Source: Morinoia aosen (taxonomy: Eukaryota; Arthropoda; Malacostraca; Amphipoda; Talitridae). From it: a stretch of 64,000 nt of DNA. The notes beneath the pieces are model-generated. The model did no database searches. It saw only the letters and a program-made list of their open reading frames with translations, and was not told the DNA's origin. Position 1 is the stretch's first letter. Each line of letters opens with the position of its first letter. A program made the translations under genes and the position numbers. Location: positions 40,049,732-40,113,731 of the forward strand of contig CM059572.1 of the NCBI GenBank assembly GCA_030386875.1. Reading direction: 5' to 3'. Shown here one piece after another: positions 34,541 through 46,935 of the stretch.

Positions 34541-37500
34541 CAGAACTATTTCCATGTAAAAAATTTTTCACTTATATAGATCGTTCTGTTAAACTTTAGT
34601 TATTCCACCTCTTCAATTTTGTTTTGTGCATCTCTTCCTGTTATCTTATAAATTGAATCTGCTGTAAAATGAAAGCTATAGCGATATCGATCGACTTGAA
34701 GGACATTTCTATTTAATTGGGACATTTCGATCATCAAAGTCATTACCAGCGGTTGTCGGAAATGAGGCAAAAACTTATATGCTTCTTATTTCCGATTCAT
34801 TACTTTCCCATTTAGCAATATGCTCTCATATAGAACATTGTGAATTTTCTATCTGGCGCCAGGATTTTTCAATCTTAGGTTCAGCAAATTCTCGCTTTGA
34901 GTTGAAAATACTGGAATCGCTATTCGTCATTTCTACTGAAAATACGATAGTTTCGTCGTAGCGTCAAATTATTCATATAATTGATATGTTTTCTGCCCTT
35001 CAGTTCTATATTCTAATGCCTTGTGTTAGAGATTATTTGTATTTTATTTAGTAAACGTGCTTTTGCCAGGTCTCAGCCAACCGCCGCTTGGGACCTTGAT
35101 GACTGAAACGTTCTACTTTAGTTTTCTAAATCGATTGTCTTCTTGATAACCTTCATTTTTTATTACTTCGTGTGTCATGACCTAATCTCATAAATTGAAT
35201 CAGTGTTGAATTAAAACTCGGGACCTTTTCGACAACTATGCAGCTCAAATGAAAAATTTAATCCCTGAACTCGATCAATTTTAGAAAGCATTTTTATTTC
35301 ATTATTTCATGCTAAGACAATTCGGTATGTACGTTTCGAAGCAGATCCTGGTGTTCAATTTTATTCATTTATTAATTCATAAAGACCTATGAGATTTTCA
35401 AAAGCTTCTACTCAAGTTTAGAGCAGAATCTCATGATTTGAGGTACAAAATAGTTTCAAAATATTACCACCATGGCTCGAAATGTGAATTCCATTGAAAA
35501 TTGAAACTGTTCGACAGGAACAAGAACGATATCCCATGCTGGAGGGAAAAAGTTCTTTTTAATACTAATCTTTTTCCGGAGTTAAACGACATTGTGCTCT
35601 GAACTGAATACGTACTCGAGCTCCCTCATCGTGCCCAATAAAATATAGCATCCTGGGATAAATCCAATCTGAGCCCAACGCGATGCACTAAACGGAGTGA
35701 TTTAACAAACGAGTATAATTAAAGGCTTCAATTTGAGCTCCGGAGCATGCCTCCGCCCACCTCCGAGTCCGCCAACACAGCCGGACCAGCGCTAGGCTCC
35801 TGGGAGGCCTCGACAGCGAGCTACTCTTGAGCGCCCGAGCCTTCAGACATAGGCACATTTGTCCGTTTTCGTTAGGGTCGGAGATCCACTTGTGTAGTTC
35901 TCTTAAGCATTCTCGAATTTGGTAGGAGAACTTATTAGTAGAGAGAGCACTTAATTAAGCCTCGATATCGGAAATACGTACTAGTAATATTTTGCTTAAT
36001 GTTTTTAATTTGGATTGGAAATTTATACTTGAATGCTGATGCAAATTTAAACTAAGGTATTCTCCCTCGCGCGCTAATAACTGTACTCATGCTCACTGAT
36101 ATTTGAATCACTCTTATTGTTTAGTAGCTGATGTAAAATGCATAAATGAAACCCTGTATTTATTCACCAGAGTCTTCTGGAATCAACAGCTCTCTATTCT
36201 ACCTCACTTATTAACACGCTATTAAAGAGCTCCATGCATGTTTTTAGTTCATTTTTACTTTCTCGGGTTTGTTCAAAAATATAATTATTACCCAACATTC
36301 CTATAATATTTTCGTTGCGCCGCTTCTCCAGAACACGGCTCCTGTTATCACTGCAGTACTTGTCGAGTCACTCCCAAGGACTTCATTCTCATCATACGGA
36401 ATTTGTTCTCGTCTTGTCCTTCATACATGGCCTCTTGAGTGAAAATATATTTTCTCACTTAATGACAACCTTTCAGGTCACTCATCGGCTTCATGTGGCT
36501 CATTAACTTATGCATCTTTTTCTTTAATTTCTTTTTCTCTGTGAAGTAGAAACAAATTTATATTTTTAGAGTTCAATGGTCATTTTCAGCCTAGACTTTT
36601 GTGCCTATGCCAGTAACCAATTATGTATTGAATATCTTATTCCACTGCTCAACAGCTTTCGGCTATAACTTTTTGAAACAGCAAAGTTCGTGCACTTTAA
36701 CCTAACGCACGTTTGTGCACTGAGCGTGTACATTCAATATTTTACGCAGCTTTACATTCTCACGTGATAACTCCATGCTAAAACACCAACAACATTTATA
36801 AGAACACCTAATTTAAGCCATCATTTAAAAAACCTCTAAAAAGAGCCGCAGTTATTCCTATTGGCTGAAGTATCATGGAGTAGAAGCGCGAGTGCTGGAA
36901 CCAGTGAAGCAAGAGGGTTCGCGCGGGCGGGTCAAAAAACGCTACTTAGCGGCAGCGCAGCACGATGTGCAGACAACAATGAGCAGCACTGGTCCAATGC
37001 CAATGCAATCACCAAAACTAGAAGCCGGACACGACCGCGCTAAGTGATGAGAGCCTAAATAATGTAAGCCACTGTGCCGCACGCGCCACACTCACCGCAC
37101 CAAAAGCAATTCCTAAACATTTATTCATGGCATTGCCTTAAGTGCTCGGGCTATTCCCTCGCCTTCTCATGGATATTGCTTCTCTGATATGGAATAAAAT
37201 TCCATAAACGCATGAGCATTCCATTGATTCTGACGCTCACAAGATTGGCGTGCTCTTCTGAGGAAAATTTGGATTACATTTGCAATTGGTTCCAATTTTT
37301 AAATAATCCGGGAAGTTTTTGGCTTAAAGATATTTACTTATGGTGCACTATCAAAAAAAAAACAGTATCATTTACTCGTTACTTTATCAAACGGCTTTCA
37401 CATGCATCATTTCAGCAGTATATTGTCTCTGTGTCACTTCGCTATACTATTGAAGCGCTTAAAGACTATGTTTGTTCTCTATTTTCAAGAACGTTTCTAA

Positions 37501-37739
37501 AAGCAATTGCTCTTTGAATGTTATCTTGAACCGTTGAACCATTCGCTTTGTAAGGACATCTTGAGTTTCTTCATGAACGAAGCTTAATAGCTTATCTATT
37601 CTTTTCACTGTCATAACTCTTTTAATAGAGCTCCTTGTTATTCATTTCAAAATTAGCCACTCTTGATGAAGCGGATGCCATAGCTTGACGAGAAAATATT
37701 CGAGCGGAACTGATCTTGTCTCAGTCTTTTTTAGCTCGA
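34541..37739. other. No supported gene
   Basis: AT-rich with GC-richer patches at 35730-35880 and 36850-37110; neither holds a recognisable frame. A 101-codon plus frame at 37212 has no known domain. Confidence 0.4.
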
Positions 37740-38236
37740 TCTGGCTTTAACCTAGTGCGGAAGGACTCGTCGTAAGTTGACCTAATTTGATTATCCTTGA
37801 TTTAGCTTGGTCTAGCTTGGCCTAACTCGATTTAACAAGGCCTAACAAAGCCTAATTTGGTCCTACTTGGCTTAACACGTATAATATGGCGTAACTTAGC
37901 AAAATTTGGTTTAACTTGGCATATCATGGCATCATTTGAGAAAAACTTGGCATAACTTAGCAAGACATAGCGAAACTCGGTAAAATTTAGCAAAAACCGA
38001 CAAAACTTGGCATAGATTGGTACAATTTGACCTATTTTGCCCAACATGGCTCATCATGGTTTAACTTGACTTAAGTTTGATCAGCTTGTCATAGCTTGGT
38101 TTAAGTTGGTCTTACTTCGTGTAACTACTCCTTTCCTGGTTTAACTTGTTCTATCTTACCTTGACTTAGTCTTACTTGTCTTGACTTGTTTCAGCTCGTC
38201 GCCCTAACTTGTCTTAGCTCATCTTAATTTGTTCTA
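37740..38236. repeat. Cryptic 10-bp periodic satellite, ~45 degenerate units
   Basis: Cut every 10 bases from about 37800, the sequence gives a run of related decamers: gcttggtcta, gcttggccta, acttggctta, cttggcatat, acttggcata, cttggtttaa, cttgtcttga. The phase is kept almost without indels for about 45 units, although individual units differ by several bases. It is non-coding; the minus-strand 71-codon frame inside it is incidental. Confidence 0.8.
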
Positions 38237-39939
38237 ATTCAACATTACCTGAATTAAAATAGCTTTACACTTTAATTGCGACGTTACACACCGGTAGTCA
38301 CTGACGGGATTTTCACAATGCTGCTGACCGACCAGCAGCCACTAACTCAATTTCGATAAATGCTTCATGAAAACTAAATGAAGGCGCGATATATTTAATG
38401 TCCGTTATTTTCAAAATTGATCTTTAAAATGAACTCGAATTTGAGTTGAACATTGAACTTCAGTTTAACCCGCCGCACTCAACTTGTTAACTTACTTGCC
38501 TATAAATTCACTGCCTGCACTTCACAATCGACTTGTGATTAAATCCAACTACAAATGAATTCTTGGCTTCGGAGTGACATTGGTTTCAATTTTTATTACT
38601 TTCCTATTATGTGAAAACATTCAAATGAATTAATTCAGCTAAATTAAATCAATCCAAGTATTCCTGTGAGAGTTCCATCAGTTCTTTTCGTAACTCTTCT
38701 CTATTTTTCAATCTCTCTTTGTTATTTCCCATGTTGACCTCTCCCACATCGATGAGCATTCGTTTTATGAATTTAATCGTAAAATGGCAGTGCAACCAAG
38801 GGTGATCTGTTCACTTTCCGGCACCTAATGTTGCTATGCTGCAGCCTGAGGCAGACTATCAGCGTGGAATAGTTTCACTGCGGCACCAAGATTGAATTCT
38901 AGCATCCCCTGAATACTAATCTCGCTTAGCCTGATGAGGTTTGCAGTCTAAATTCAATAGTGCTGTCGATCATGAATTTTTCTCAGTCCAATTTTATTGA
39001 AGAAAAATATGAAATTTTTAACAAGGAAGTGAGAGCGGAGTTAGCAGATAAGCTCGTATGGCGAGCATCAGGCGGAGAAAACGCTCAAGAATGTTTGATC
39101 AAAATGCCTATTTTCATGAGGGAGGATTTTTGCTTAGGCTTTGATGATGCCTGCTGAGAGAGGGAGACCAAGTTCCAACGGAATTTAAATTAGCTTCTCA
39201 AGATCTTTATTATTGGGCCAGCATTTGATTATCGCTCTAATTCCACTGGGGAGTTCTTTCAGGAGTGCGACTGACATTTGGATAACGAACGGAGATCAGT
39301 TTATGAATTTCCGATTCCTCTCGATTATTTAGCCCCGTCGATTATTTTTTCATTTCAGATTATTCCAGATTTCTTGCGGACTATGCTGCTAATATTTTGG
39401 TTGGTTTGTGTGTTGTTGCTTACTCGCAAGTTCAAAATGCGAATCTCATAAGGTATCCAGTGTGTCAGCCAGCCGACTGTCATTTCAATGGAACACGAAA
39501 CCTCAAAGTTGAGTCCTATCCGTATCGCTCTGTAGCGATGGGTAAAATTATGACACTGCTCTGAGGCACTGATACTCTCAATTTTGGTTCCATACGAGCT
39601 CCAGCGAATAAATCAACTCTGCAATGCCTGGATCCAGGTGTGCTGTAGGTAGGAAACGGTAGCGCTGTTCGATCACGAGGATAAATATATTTTTTTATCG
39701 TATTAAACTTAAACAAATCTGTTAAAAAAATACGATTTTGTACCGATTTAATTTCGAACCAACGTTGATTGTCTAAAGGTTTCTCACATATACTTTTACT
39801 TTACCATCTATCAGGACGGAAACTAAATTTTGCAGAGTATCCGTTAAAAAGTAGCCGATTTGTAAATGCTGTAGTTTGTCAAAAATCAGTGCTAGAAAGC
39901 TTAAATGGATTTCATTAAGAAGAGCAAGATTTAAAGTAT
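38237..39939. other. No supported gene
   Basis: AT-rich; no frame beyond 66 codons and no repeat noticed. Confidence 0.4.
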
Positions 39940-39943
39940 TATT

Positions 39944-40285
39944 TTGAGAATTTTGTCCATTTTGAATTCCAAAAGGACAGAAACTAGAATTTATATGGTG
40001 TGGATTTTAATTTACGATGATGAAACAAAATCAGTGAGAAAATTATCTGCTGAGATAAACGTAAAGCTAAATATTGTTCGTTTTATTATTCAAAAAACTT
40101 TATTTGAAGCGATACAAACCGCACTGTCGTCGAGAAATCTCTTCTCAGAAGAAAAATCGGAGGTTACTATTGTTCCGCCGAATAAAATACATGACCAGTT
40201 CTGATCAAATATTGTTGGATAACATAATTTTTAGTGATGAATGTCACATTCATTTGAAAGGTATGTCTACTAAACAAAATTAGTG
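39944..40285 (+). pseudogene. Decayed mariner/Tc1-type DDE transposase fragment
   Basis: Two overlapping frames together resemble the middle of an IS630/Tc1/mariner-superfamily transposase. The first frame carries DDETKSVRKLSAEINV and a helix-turn-helix-like stretch ending IIQKTLFEA. A frameshift near 40090-40110 then moves homology to the next frame (RYKPHCRREISSQ). That frame reaches LLDNIIFSDECHIHLKG and STKQN before a stop at about 40281. FSDE contains the first catalytic Asp of the DDE triad. The rest of the catalytic domain and the terminal inverted repeats are not recognisable. The assignment rests on recalled family motifs and is not confirmed by a search. Confidence 0.65.
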
Positions 40286-41447
40286 AAATAAAATGCAATT
40301 TCAAAACATGCTTTTTTCATGAAAACCTATTTAGGCTTTTTAGTACTAATATTTTATCAACTCAGAATTTTTTAATTAGCTACGGTTTTAGCGGAAACCC
40401 TCTAGGATGAACGTCACTACTTTACTAGTCAATGAATGTGTCATTCTGCGCATAAATCAAGTATCATTCATTCTCAAACTTATCTAACAACGGAAAAGAA
40501 CCGTTGTGACTCTTTACTGCTACAGATGTTTGCAGCTTGCCATATTATTGCGGTGGTAAACAAGACAAACCTTTCCGAGCGTTATTCTACCTCGCGTCCC
40601 ACATCCCCGTCCGACCTTCCGTATTAAGATGCCCGCAAAAAAATCCGAGCATTTCCATTCTCCCTGCCGAAGTGGCGACGCTGCCCCGATAGTTCATGGA
40701 TAATTTGGTGTCCACACAGAGTTAGTCAACGGGCACTCAAGTGCTAGTTGGTATTGGTGCCGCCGTACCAGAGCAGCAGTGAACATTTTTTCCGGAGTTG
40801 TTTTAGGTTAAAAAGATCAGAGGTTTCAAAACACGCGATGAGGATATAGTGCATACTTGAATTTCTTTTGTTATTCGTATCGTCTTTATTTTAGTGTCAG
40901 TAGTTGATGTGTGTTTTTAGCTGGTTAGTTAAAGAACGCTTCTTTGTTCATTAGCTTCAAGAGTAGTTTAGAGCAAGCAACAATGATTGTTGTGATCTTG
41001 AAACACGTTCGCTCTCAGGAGCCCGTCGCTTTGATGAGGCGCTGAGCTAACTGAGCTCGTCCTAACTTTGAGCGATCAAAGCGCTTGTCTATTTTTTGAC
41101 TCCATAATCTCGTGTACCTCGGCAGTTGAAACTCTCGGCATTTACAAGATGTCGATGGGAACATTCTGTGTTAACATTCTGCGTTGATTCTAATCCTCGC
41201 ATTTGATTTTTGCACGTCATTCAAAACACACTGTGCGTCATATATAATACATGAGTTTAGCGCTCATTATTTGACAATTATGAGAAATTCTATTGAAACG
41301 GATATTTTCATGTTTTGGGGCAACTTCTGGTGCAACTCACTCTCGATTTTCATCCAAAAATGTTCCTACTGTTTTTAACAATCTTTGAATCTTGCACGGT
41401 TCACTAACATGGCATGCTTGACCCTTCTTTCATATAAGGTTAAAATA
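40286..41447. other. No supported gene
   Basis: AT-rich; may include the decayed 3' half of the transposase, but I could not follow further catalytic motifs. Confidence 0.35.
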
Positions 41448-41459
41448 TACTAATCATAC

Positions 41460-41815
41460 GTTCCTGTCAAGGGGATATAATTATTGTATCTGTAGGAATA
41501 AGCCCTCGCAAGGGGAATATGTGAGGTCTCGAGTTAAAGGTTTGGTAGGCTTTCCTTTGTTGAAATAAAACAGGTTTTTAATTTTGTAACAGGCCATCTT
41601 TTTTCGGTGCACTGCAGTCCTATTTTTCAGCACCAACTACTTTATTTTCCAGCCTTTATATTGCTTGTTAAACTTCGTTCTCAATTTACTGTTTCCATGC
41701 TACTTGCGCATAGACTCCGCGCTCTCTCAAGTCCATACTAAATGATACTACCTCCTCCCTCTCTTAGGAACACCTTTGTTGCGTTTAGGGAAGCTTTAAC
41801 TAAAACCTTACCTAG
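41460..41815 (+). mobile_element. DR family copy F, with 12-bp target-site duplication
   Basis: A 356-bp copy starting gttcctgtcaaggggatata, with ggaataagccctcgcaaggg, the core ttcggtgcactgcagtccta, and the end cctttgttgcgtttagggaa then gctttaactaaaac. It is flanked by tactaatcatac (41448-41459) and tactaaccatac (41816-41827), a 12-bp duplication with one mismatch. The length and ends agree closely with copy A. Confidence 0.78.
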
Positions 41816-41827
41816 TACTAACCATAC

Positions 41828-43392
41828 ACATTGATTCAATTAAAAGTTTTAGATATTTAGTGAATTAGCAGAAGGATTTTTCTCAAAGATCGCCCATCGC
41901 ACTTGATTTCAGCACCTCCTGCACGTGCCCACTCAAATGTCAATGTGCGGGGTATCATTATTCGCCAATATTTGAGTGCTACACGCTCTTTGACGTTGGT
42001 GGAGATGTAAAAGGCAGCTGCTCCATGACTACAAGCATGTTAGAAGCAGCAGGCTCGGATATTGGGATAATAATAATATCTGTTACGTCAGATTGAACTG
42101 AGAAAACAAAAGTTAAACTCACAGCAGAGATGAAAAGCATCTTTGCGGGCTAGTAGAAAACTAACAATCAAATTACACCTTTTCCTCCTTGCTTTCTATT
42201 TTATAATAGGTTTCGAATTCGTTGTGAAAACAGTCAATTCACAAAAATATTGCATATAATTCAATTGAAAACTTCTGATTCACCTCAACGTGAGGTCAAA
42301 GAAACACAAGCATCCTGGCAAAATTAAAGACAAGTTCATTAAAACTAATCAATGAGCTTAAATGCTGACTTCAAACTATGAGACAGAACACAGATTTTTA
42401 GCAGAACTCTGGAAAGAACAAGATGAAAATATCCTAAACAGCAAATTTTACGGCGTAAAAACAGCAACAAGATGTATTTTAGGAATGAAGGATCCTTTAC
42501 TGCCGAATGACAATAAAAGACACCAAGTTAGTCACGAAAAATACATTACACAAAATGCACGAGGCGCGACATCGATCGTACGGCGCACACACGCCTGGAT
42601 GCCAGCGACGCCAGGGAAACAATCAGTCAGAGCGACCGTCGCCTCTAGCCTCAACCGAAGCCCCTAAAATGCACGGCTTCCATTAAGTGTATGGGTATTT
42701 GGGTCGGGATCCCTGGTGCGGTAGTGGCGACTCGACCCTCAATATTGAAGTCTTTCACGGAAGTTCATAGGGGCTCCATAGACAACTCCATTCTCATTTG
42801 AGGAGCGCTTTGTGTCCCTCATTAGCATAGATATTGAAGGGCAAAGGTCGGGTTAATTTAAGCTCTCGTAAGTGAGACATTCTATTCGGCGGCTCAGCGA
42901 CTTTGTGTAAACCGATCGCTTTAGGCGCGGTGCCAGGCGTCGGATCTTTAAACCATCTATTGCTTCCGCGTAGACACTTTCAGCTGAAGCAATGAGTGGA
43001 GTGAGTCGTTTGTAATTTCAAGCGGAAGTGAAAGACTACCGCTCGCTTTTTGAAGAGGCAATTATGTAGTTTCTTTTCTATTCAAGAGGCTTACTTCGTA
43101 TGTTGAAGTTGATGAAGCCCTTCCAAGTACAGCAATTTTCAAGTGCAAACACAAGGCCGGGAATTACAAATTTGTCAAAATTGCATGCACTCACTCATAA
43201 ACCTGCTAAAATAGGTTTGTACAAATTCTTATGAAGGGATAAGCAGAGGATCAAAGTCTTTTTTTAAGAAGGCAACAGTGAAATAAAATAGGGTTGATTT
43301 TTATAAGCTTCTACCAGCAAAAAGTGCTAATAATTAACTTCAGAAGCCATGGAGCTGTGGAATACAGATCATCGAGGACGTCATGTGTTTCC
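41828..43392. other. No supported gene
   Basis: AT-rich, with a 101-codon plus frame at 42362 and a GC-richer patch at 42560-42680, neither recognisable. Confidence 0.4.
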
Positions 43393-43394
43393 TC

Positions 43395-43512
43395 CCCAGT
43401 CTAAATTTTTCGCCGCCTGCATGCGTGTTATTCGTCGCCTAAGCGATTTAATCGCTTAAATCGCTTAGGCGGTGAAAAACATGCATGCAGGCGGCGAAAA
43501 ATTTAGACTGGG
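43395..43512. mobile_element. 118-bp foldback element, copy 1
   Basis: Two 56-nt arms separated by a 6-nt loop pair at 52 of 56 positions. The left arm begins cccagtctaaatttttcgcc and the right arm ends ggcgaaaaatttagactggg. The innermost 15 bp (cgcctaagcgattta) pair perfectly. Matching dinucleotides tc lie at 43393-43394 and 43513-43514. A second copy at 48604-48711 shows it is a repeat family, not a local accident. It is non-coding. Confidence 0.8.
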
Positions 43513-43514
43513 TC

Positions 43515-44984
43515 AGCTCACCCCGTAGTAATACGCGTTGCGGTGTTCCTTGTTTGGCTTACCTTTTGAAGAAGAAGCGAAGCTCTCTCTCCTTAAATTT
43601 GTTCTGCAGCAAAATTGAACTTCCACACCCAAATGAACTATGTTATCTTGAGCACGCACAATTTGTTCTGAGTTGCTCGTAGTTTAAAATATTTTAGTCG
43701 AGCGTCCCAGCAGTTCAGCTCACTTCTTGAAACTCGGCTAAGAGCTCATTGTGAGACCAAAGCTTTGCAACAGGGTCTTGGAACCGTTTTCCTGGTCGAA
43801 AATGTTCCCTTTTCTTAGGTCGTCCGTGGTGTCATGTGAAGCGTGGTTTGTATTTTCTATTTCATGCAAACTAAATAAGTTTCATTTCTGAATTTCATGC
43901 CGTAGTTCGTACAATAAGTCTCCCAACACCAGGCAATATGCCAACAATTATACCTTATTCACAACTAAGAAAAACTTTGCTAGAACATTTAAATTTTCAA
44001 TAACATTTTTCCATTCTCAATGTCTGTCGGATGACATCGTTGAACACAGCATTCTGTAGAGCACGTGAACGTGGAGCGGCCGCCATTGGAGGTTTACAGG
44101 GCAACTTTTCTTTGCAGGTCAGAGCCCAAAGTTGCGTTAGAAAGTTCTGTTGGCAGCCAAGTTGTCATTTTAACGCTCGAAAGCAGATAATTTTACCCTT
44201 TTTCTTTTTCCCCATTTTAGTCTGGAATTGGTTAGAGTTTACTTTAGCATTGGAATGGTTAACGCACATTGTTTACCTTAACAAACGCGAAGTTTTAGTA
44301 GGAGGAACTTATCGTGTGACGTTATAAGGAATATTTATTTCTCAGGGCATCACTTACAACTACACTTGCTAACGTTAGAGCTTAGATATCATGCAAACAG
44401 CATTAGGTAGAAATGCACATTATCTTAAGAATAAATTAAGTGCTAGCTCATTAGTACCTCGCAGATTTTAGCCTCTTGCAAGTGAAATGCAGACATTTGT
44501 GCTTTTAAATTCTCATCAGCTTGAGTGCGACTTGTATTTCCTACTTACATTATTCGTCTACCGGATGTCACTCCTCTTTTTTTCGTTTCAAAACACATCT
44601 TTCTAACTTAATTTGAACTTCATATGAATATGTTATGGTTCTTTGAGCCTTATTTTTTTATTACTTTTAAGAGTGTGATTACGTTTTCTTTTATAAGGTC
44701 TTTCAAATAATGTCAACATGCACTCAACTGCCAAATATTGTAGTTGAGCCAAAATTTAATATATTGAAGTTGAATAATCAACAATGCATTCCCGCCGATG
44801 TATATGACTCATCATTGTGCCACTGAATTACGTTGTAGCAGGAGTAGTTAATCCTGCCTGAATGCGAATTTCTCACTGTACTCCAAATTATCTGCATTGA
44901 GAGGAAGTGCTGCGAAGTTAAAAACTGATGCTTCAAGGGCTTAATCATTTTACGTTATCTATGCGCAACGAGACCCGTGTATTG
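43515..44984. other. No supported gene
   Basis: AT-rich; the longest frame (98 codons, plus, at 44031) has no known domain. Confidence 0.4.
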
Positions 44985-45290
44985 GAGTTAGAGTCTGGGT
45001 CTCGTGAATTTTGACTTAGCCTCGCTCACATGAGCACTGCACTAAATTGAATTTGAGATTTTTGAAATTCGCACGACCCGAGAATTTTGAAATTCGCCTG
45101 TACGGGGTAAATGAACTAAGCTACTACATCTGTCTCTGTCGAGCTTGGATGGTACGGTGAGAAGTTAAACATATCAACATCATATATGTGTGCTGAGACT
45201 CTCGAGTTGGATTTTGAGTCAGGGCGTCGTAAATTTTGACTTAGATACACCATCACTGCGCCACTCGTGAGGGGCACTGCGCCGGCACGA
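44985..45290. repeat. Diverged direct repeat, 225-bp spacing
   Basis: gagtctgggtctcgtgaatt then ttgacttag at 44991-45019 matches gagtcagggcgtcgtaaatt then ttgacttag at 45216-45244, with weaker similarity on both sides (gagcactgcac against gggcactgcgc). A small tandem of ttttgaaattcgc lies at 45058-45100. Confidence 0.5.
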
Positions 45291-45860
45291 CACCCAGCCA
45301 AATTCATCTTAAAATCTTGCCCGGCGGCCTTATCTCTCTAATGGACTTGCTGAGCAGCCCGCTCTGACGCGCGCTTTTTGCCACTTCAGAATTTATTGGC
45401 GTTTCAAACTTTTGTGGTTCCCGGAGATAAAGATTAATTTATGTCGCGCCTTTGTTGCTTCAGTTGCATTGTTTAGGTTCTACGATCCATTCTAACCTCG
45501 AGCTTCGAAGAAGTAATGCTTGCAAACTGTTCAATCTAGAAGTCATATTTTTTGATAAAGTTTTACCTAAACCGCACCCACATCACAAGTTTGTTGATGA
45601 ATTGGAACATAAAGAAAAGTTTGAAGAAGCTCGTTATGATTAAATTAAGGGCTCATGCTCCTTCAGTTAGAAAGTTGAGCGTTAAACTCACTTTATTTTG
45701 AATTTTATATTCGAGTCTTCTTAACGTCAAGTTCCTCAATTAGTGCGCACGTGTAATACTAAAGCAAGTGTCATTTCTTTACATTAGTCCTCAATCAAAT
45801 TTACTAGATAATTTTTTATGGTGGCTATCGCTCCCCCCCTCCCCCCCAAGGCAGTTAGTG
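45291..45860. other. No supported gene
   Basis: AT-rich; ends with a C-rich tract (ctcccccccctcccccccaa) near 45831. A 63-codon plus frame at 45452 is unassigned. Confidence 0.35.
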
Positions 45861-45864
45861 TTAC

Positions 45865-46931
45865 GTTTCTACTGCTATAAATCGCGTAATATTTTTCGTT
45901 CACCATCATATTTTAAAGTGATTATGTCCCGCTATTTTGTATCTTTCAGGTTATGAAAATTTCACTTTAGAAGTACCTCTGACAATGAAGTAGGCTTCTC
46001 GAATATTCCTAAGCATAACCACCAATGATTTATTTTTACTTGAATTTTGCGGCGTTCGCTCGTTTGCACTTGCGTGTCGTTTAGGAGCGGCCCTGAAAAA
46101 CATGATTAAAAATCAAGAGGGGGGGCTATCGCATCTGTTTCCATTTTCAGATCTTTCAGTTGAGAGCAGTCCGCTGCTATGAATTTATGGGGAAAATATG
46201 TCTACTTGCACCACTGAGCCCAGTTGGAGATATTTTTCTAGACCTCGTTAAGTGACCCCTCAGAGGGATGCAACTGTTGTATCTTTGGGAATCAGCGCTC
46301 CCAGGGGGACAATTTGAGGTCCCGAACTGAGAGTTAGGTGGGCTTTATTTGTAAATAAATAGAATATGCATTTCGTTTTGTTAGGAACTATCATTTCTGG
46401 TTCACTGCGATCCGGTTTTTCAGCACCTCTGACTTTCTTTTTTAATTCTTATCATGTTTTTTAATTTTCCTTCTCAACTTACTGTTTCTATCCTGTGCGA
46501 GAGTACATCTTATGCATAAATGCCACGTTCCCTTATCTCCTTACTTAATGTAGCATTCATCTTTCCTCTCTTTGAGCACATTTGTTGTGCTACGGGAGGC
46601 TGAAACTAAATTATAATGAAACAGTCAACCAAATAAGGTGATACTATTCTTTTCTTATAGCTAACAATCTATTTTCGTACCGAATACTACTGTCTTTACA
46701 AGATCTAGAGACTTGATTCCAAACGTGTAAACTTGCTCGTTCCAATAGTACTACTCTTCACTACAACGACACTCTGCATTTAATAGCCCCACGTACTGTG
46801 CAACTAGCTCATAATTCTGCGTTACTACTGCTTTTAAATCGCGTAATATTCTTCGTACACCCTCGAATTTGAAAGTCATTATGTGCCACCATTCTATGTC
46901 TTTTAGGTAATGAAAATTTCTCTGTAGAAGG
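45865..46931. repeat. Two diverged ~108-bp copies flanking a DR element
   Basis: 45865-45975 and 46821-46931 align over about 108 bp. Shared pieces include aaatcgcgtaatatt, ttcgt(t/a)caccNtc, attatgt, and ttttaggtaatgaaaatttc against tttcaggttatgaaaatttc. Each copy contains an acceptor-like pyrimidine tract and AG just before gttatgaaaattt or gtaatgaaaattt, but stops follow soon after. DR copy G lies between them. This is either an old segmental duplication or an unrecognised dispersed repeat. Confidence 0.6.
46250..46615 (+). mobile_element. DR family copy G
   Basis: Starts agtgacccctcagagggatg then caactgttgtatctttggga. The middle reads gcgctcccagggggacaatt, followed by the core tggttcactgcgatccggtt. 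It ends ttgttgtgctacgggaggct then gaaactaaattata. It is close to copy A at the 5' end. A target-site duplication is not clear (agtga against aatga at best). Confidence 0.72.
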
Positions 46932-46935
46932 TCGC

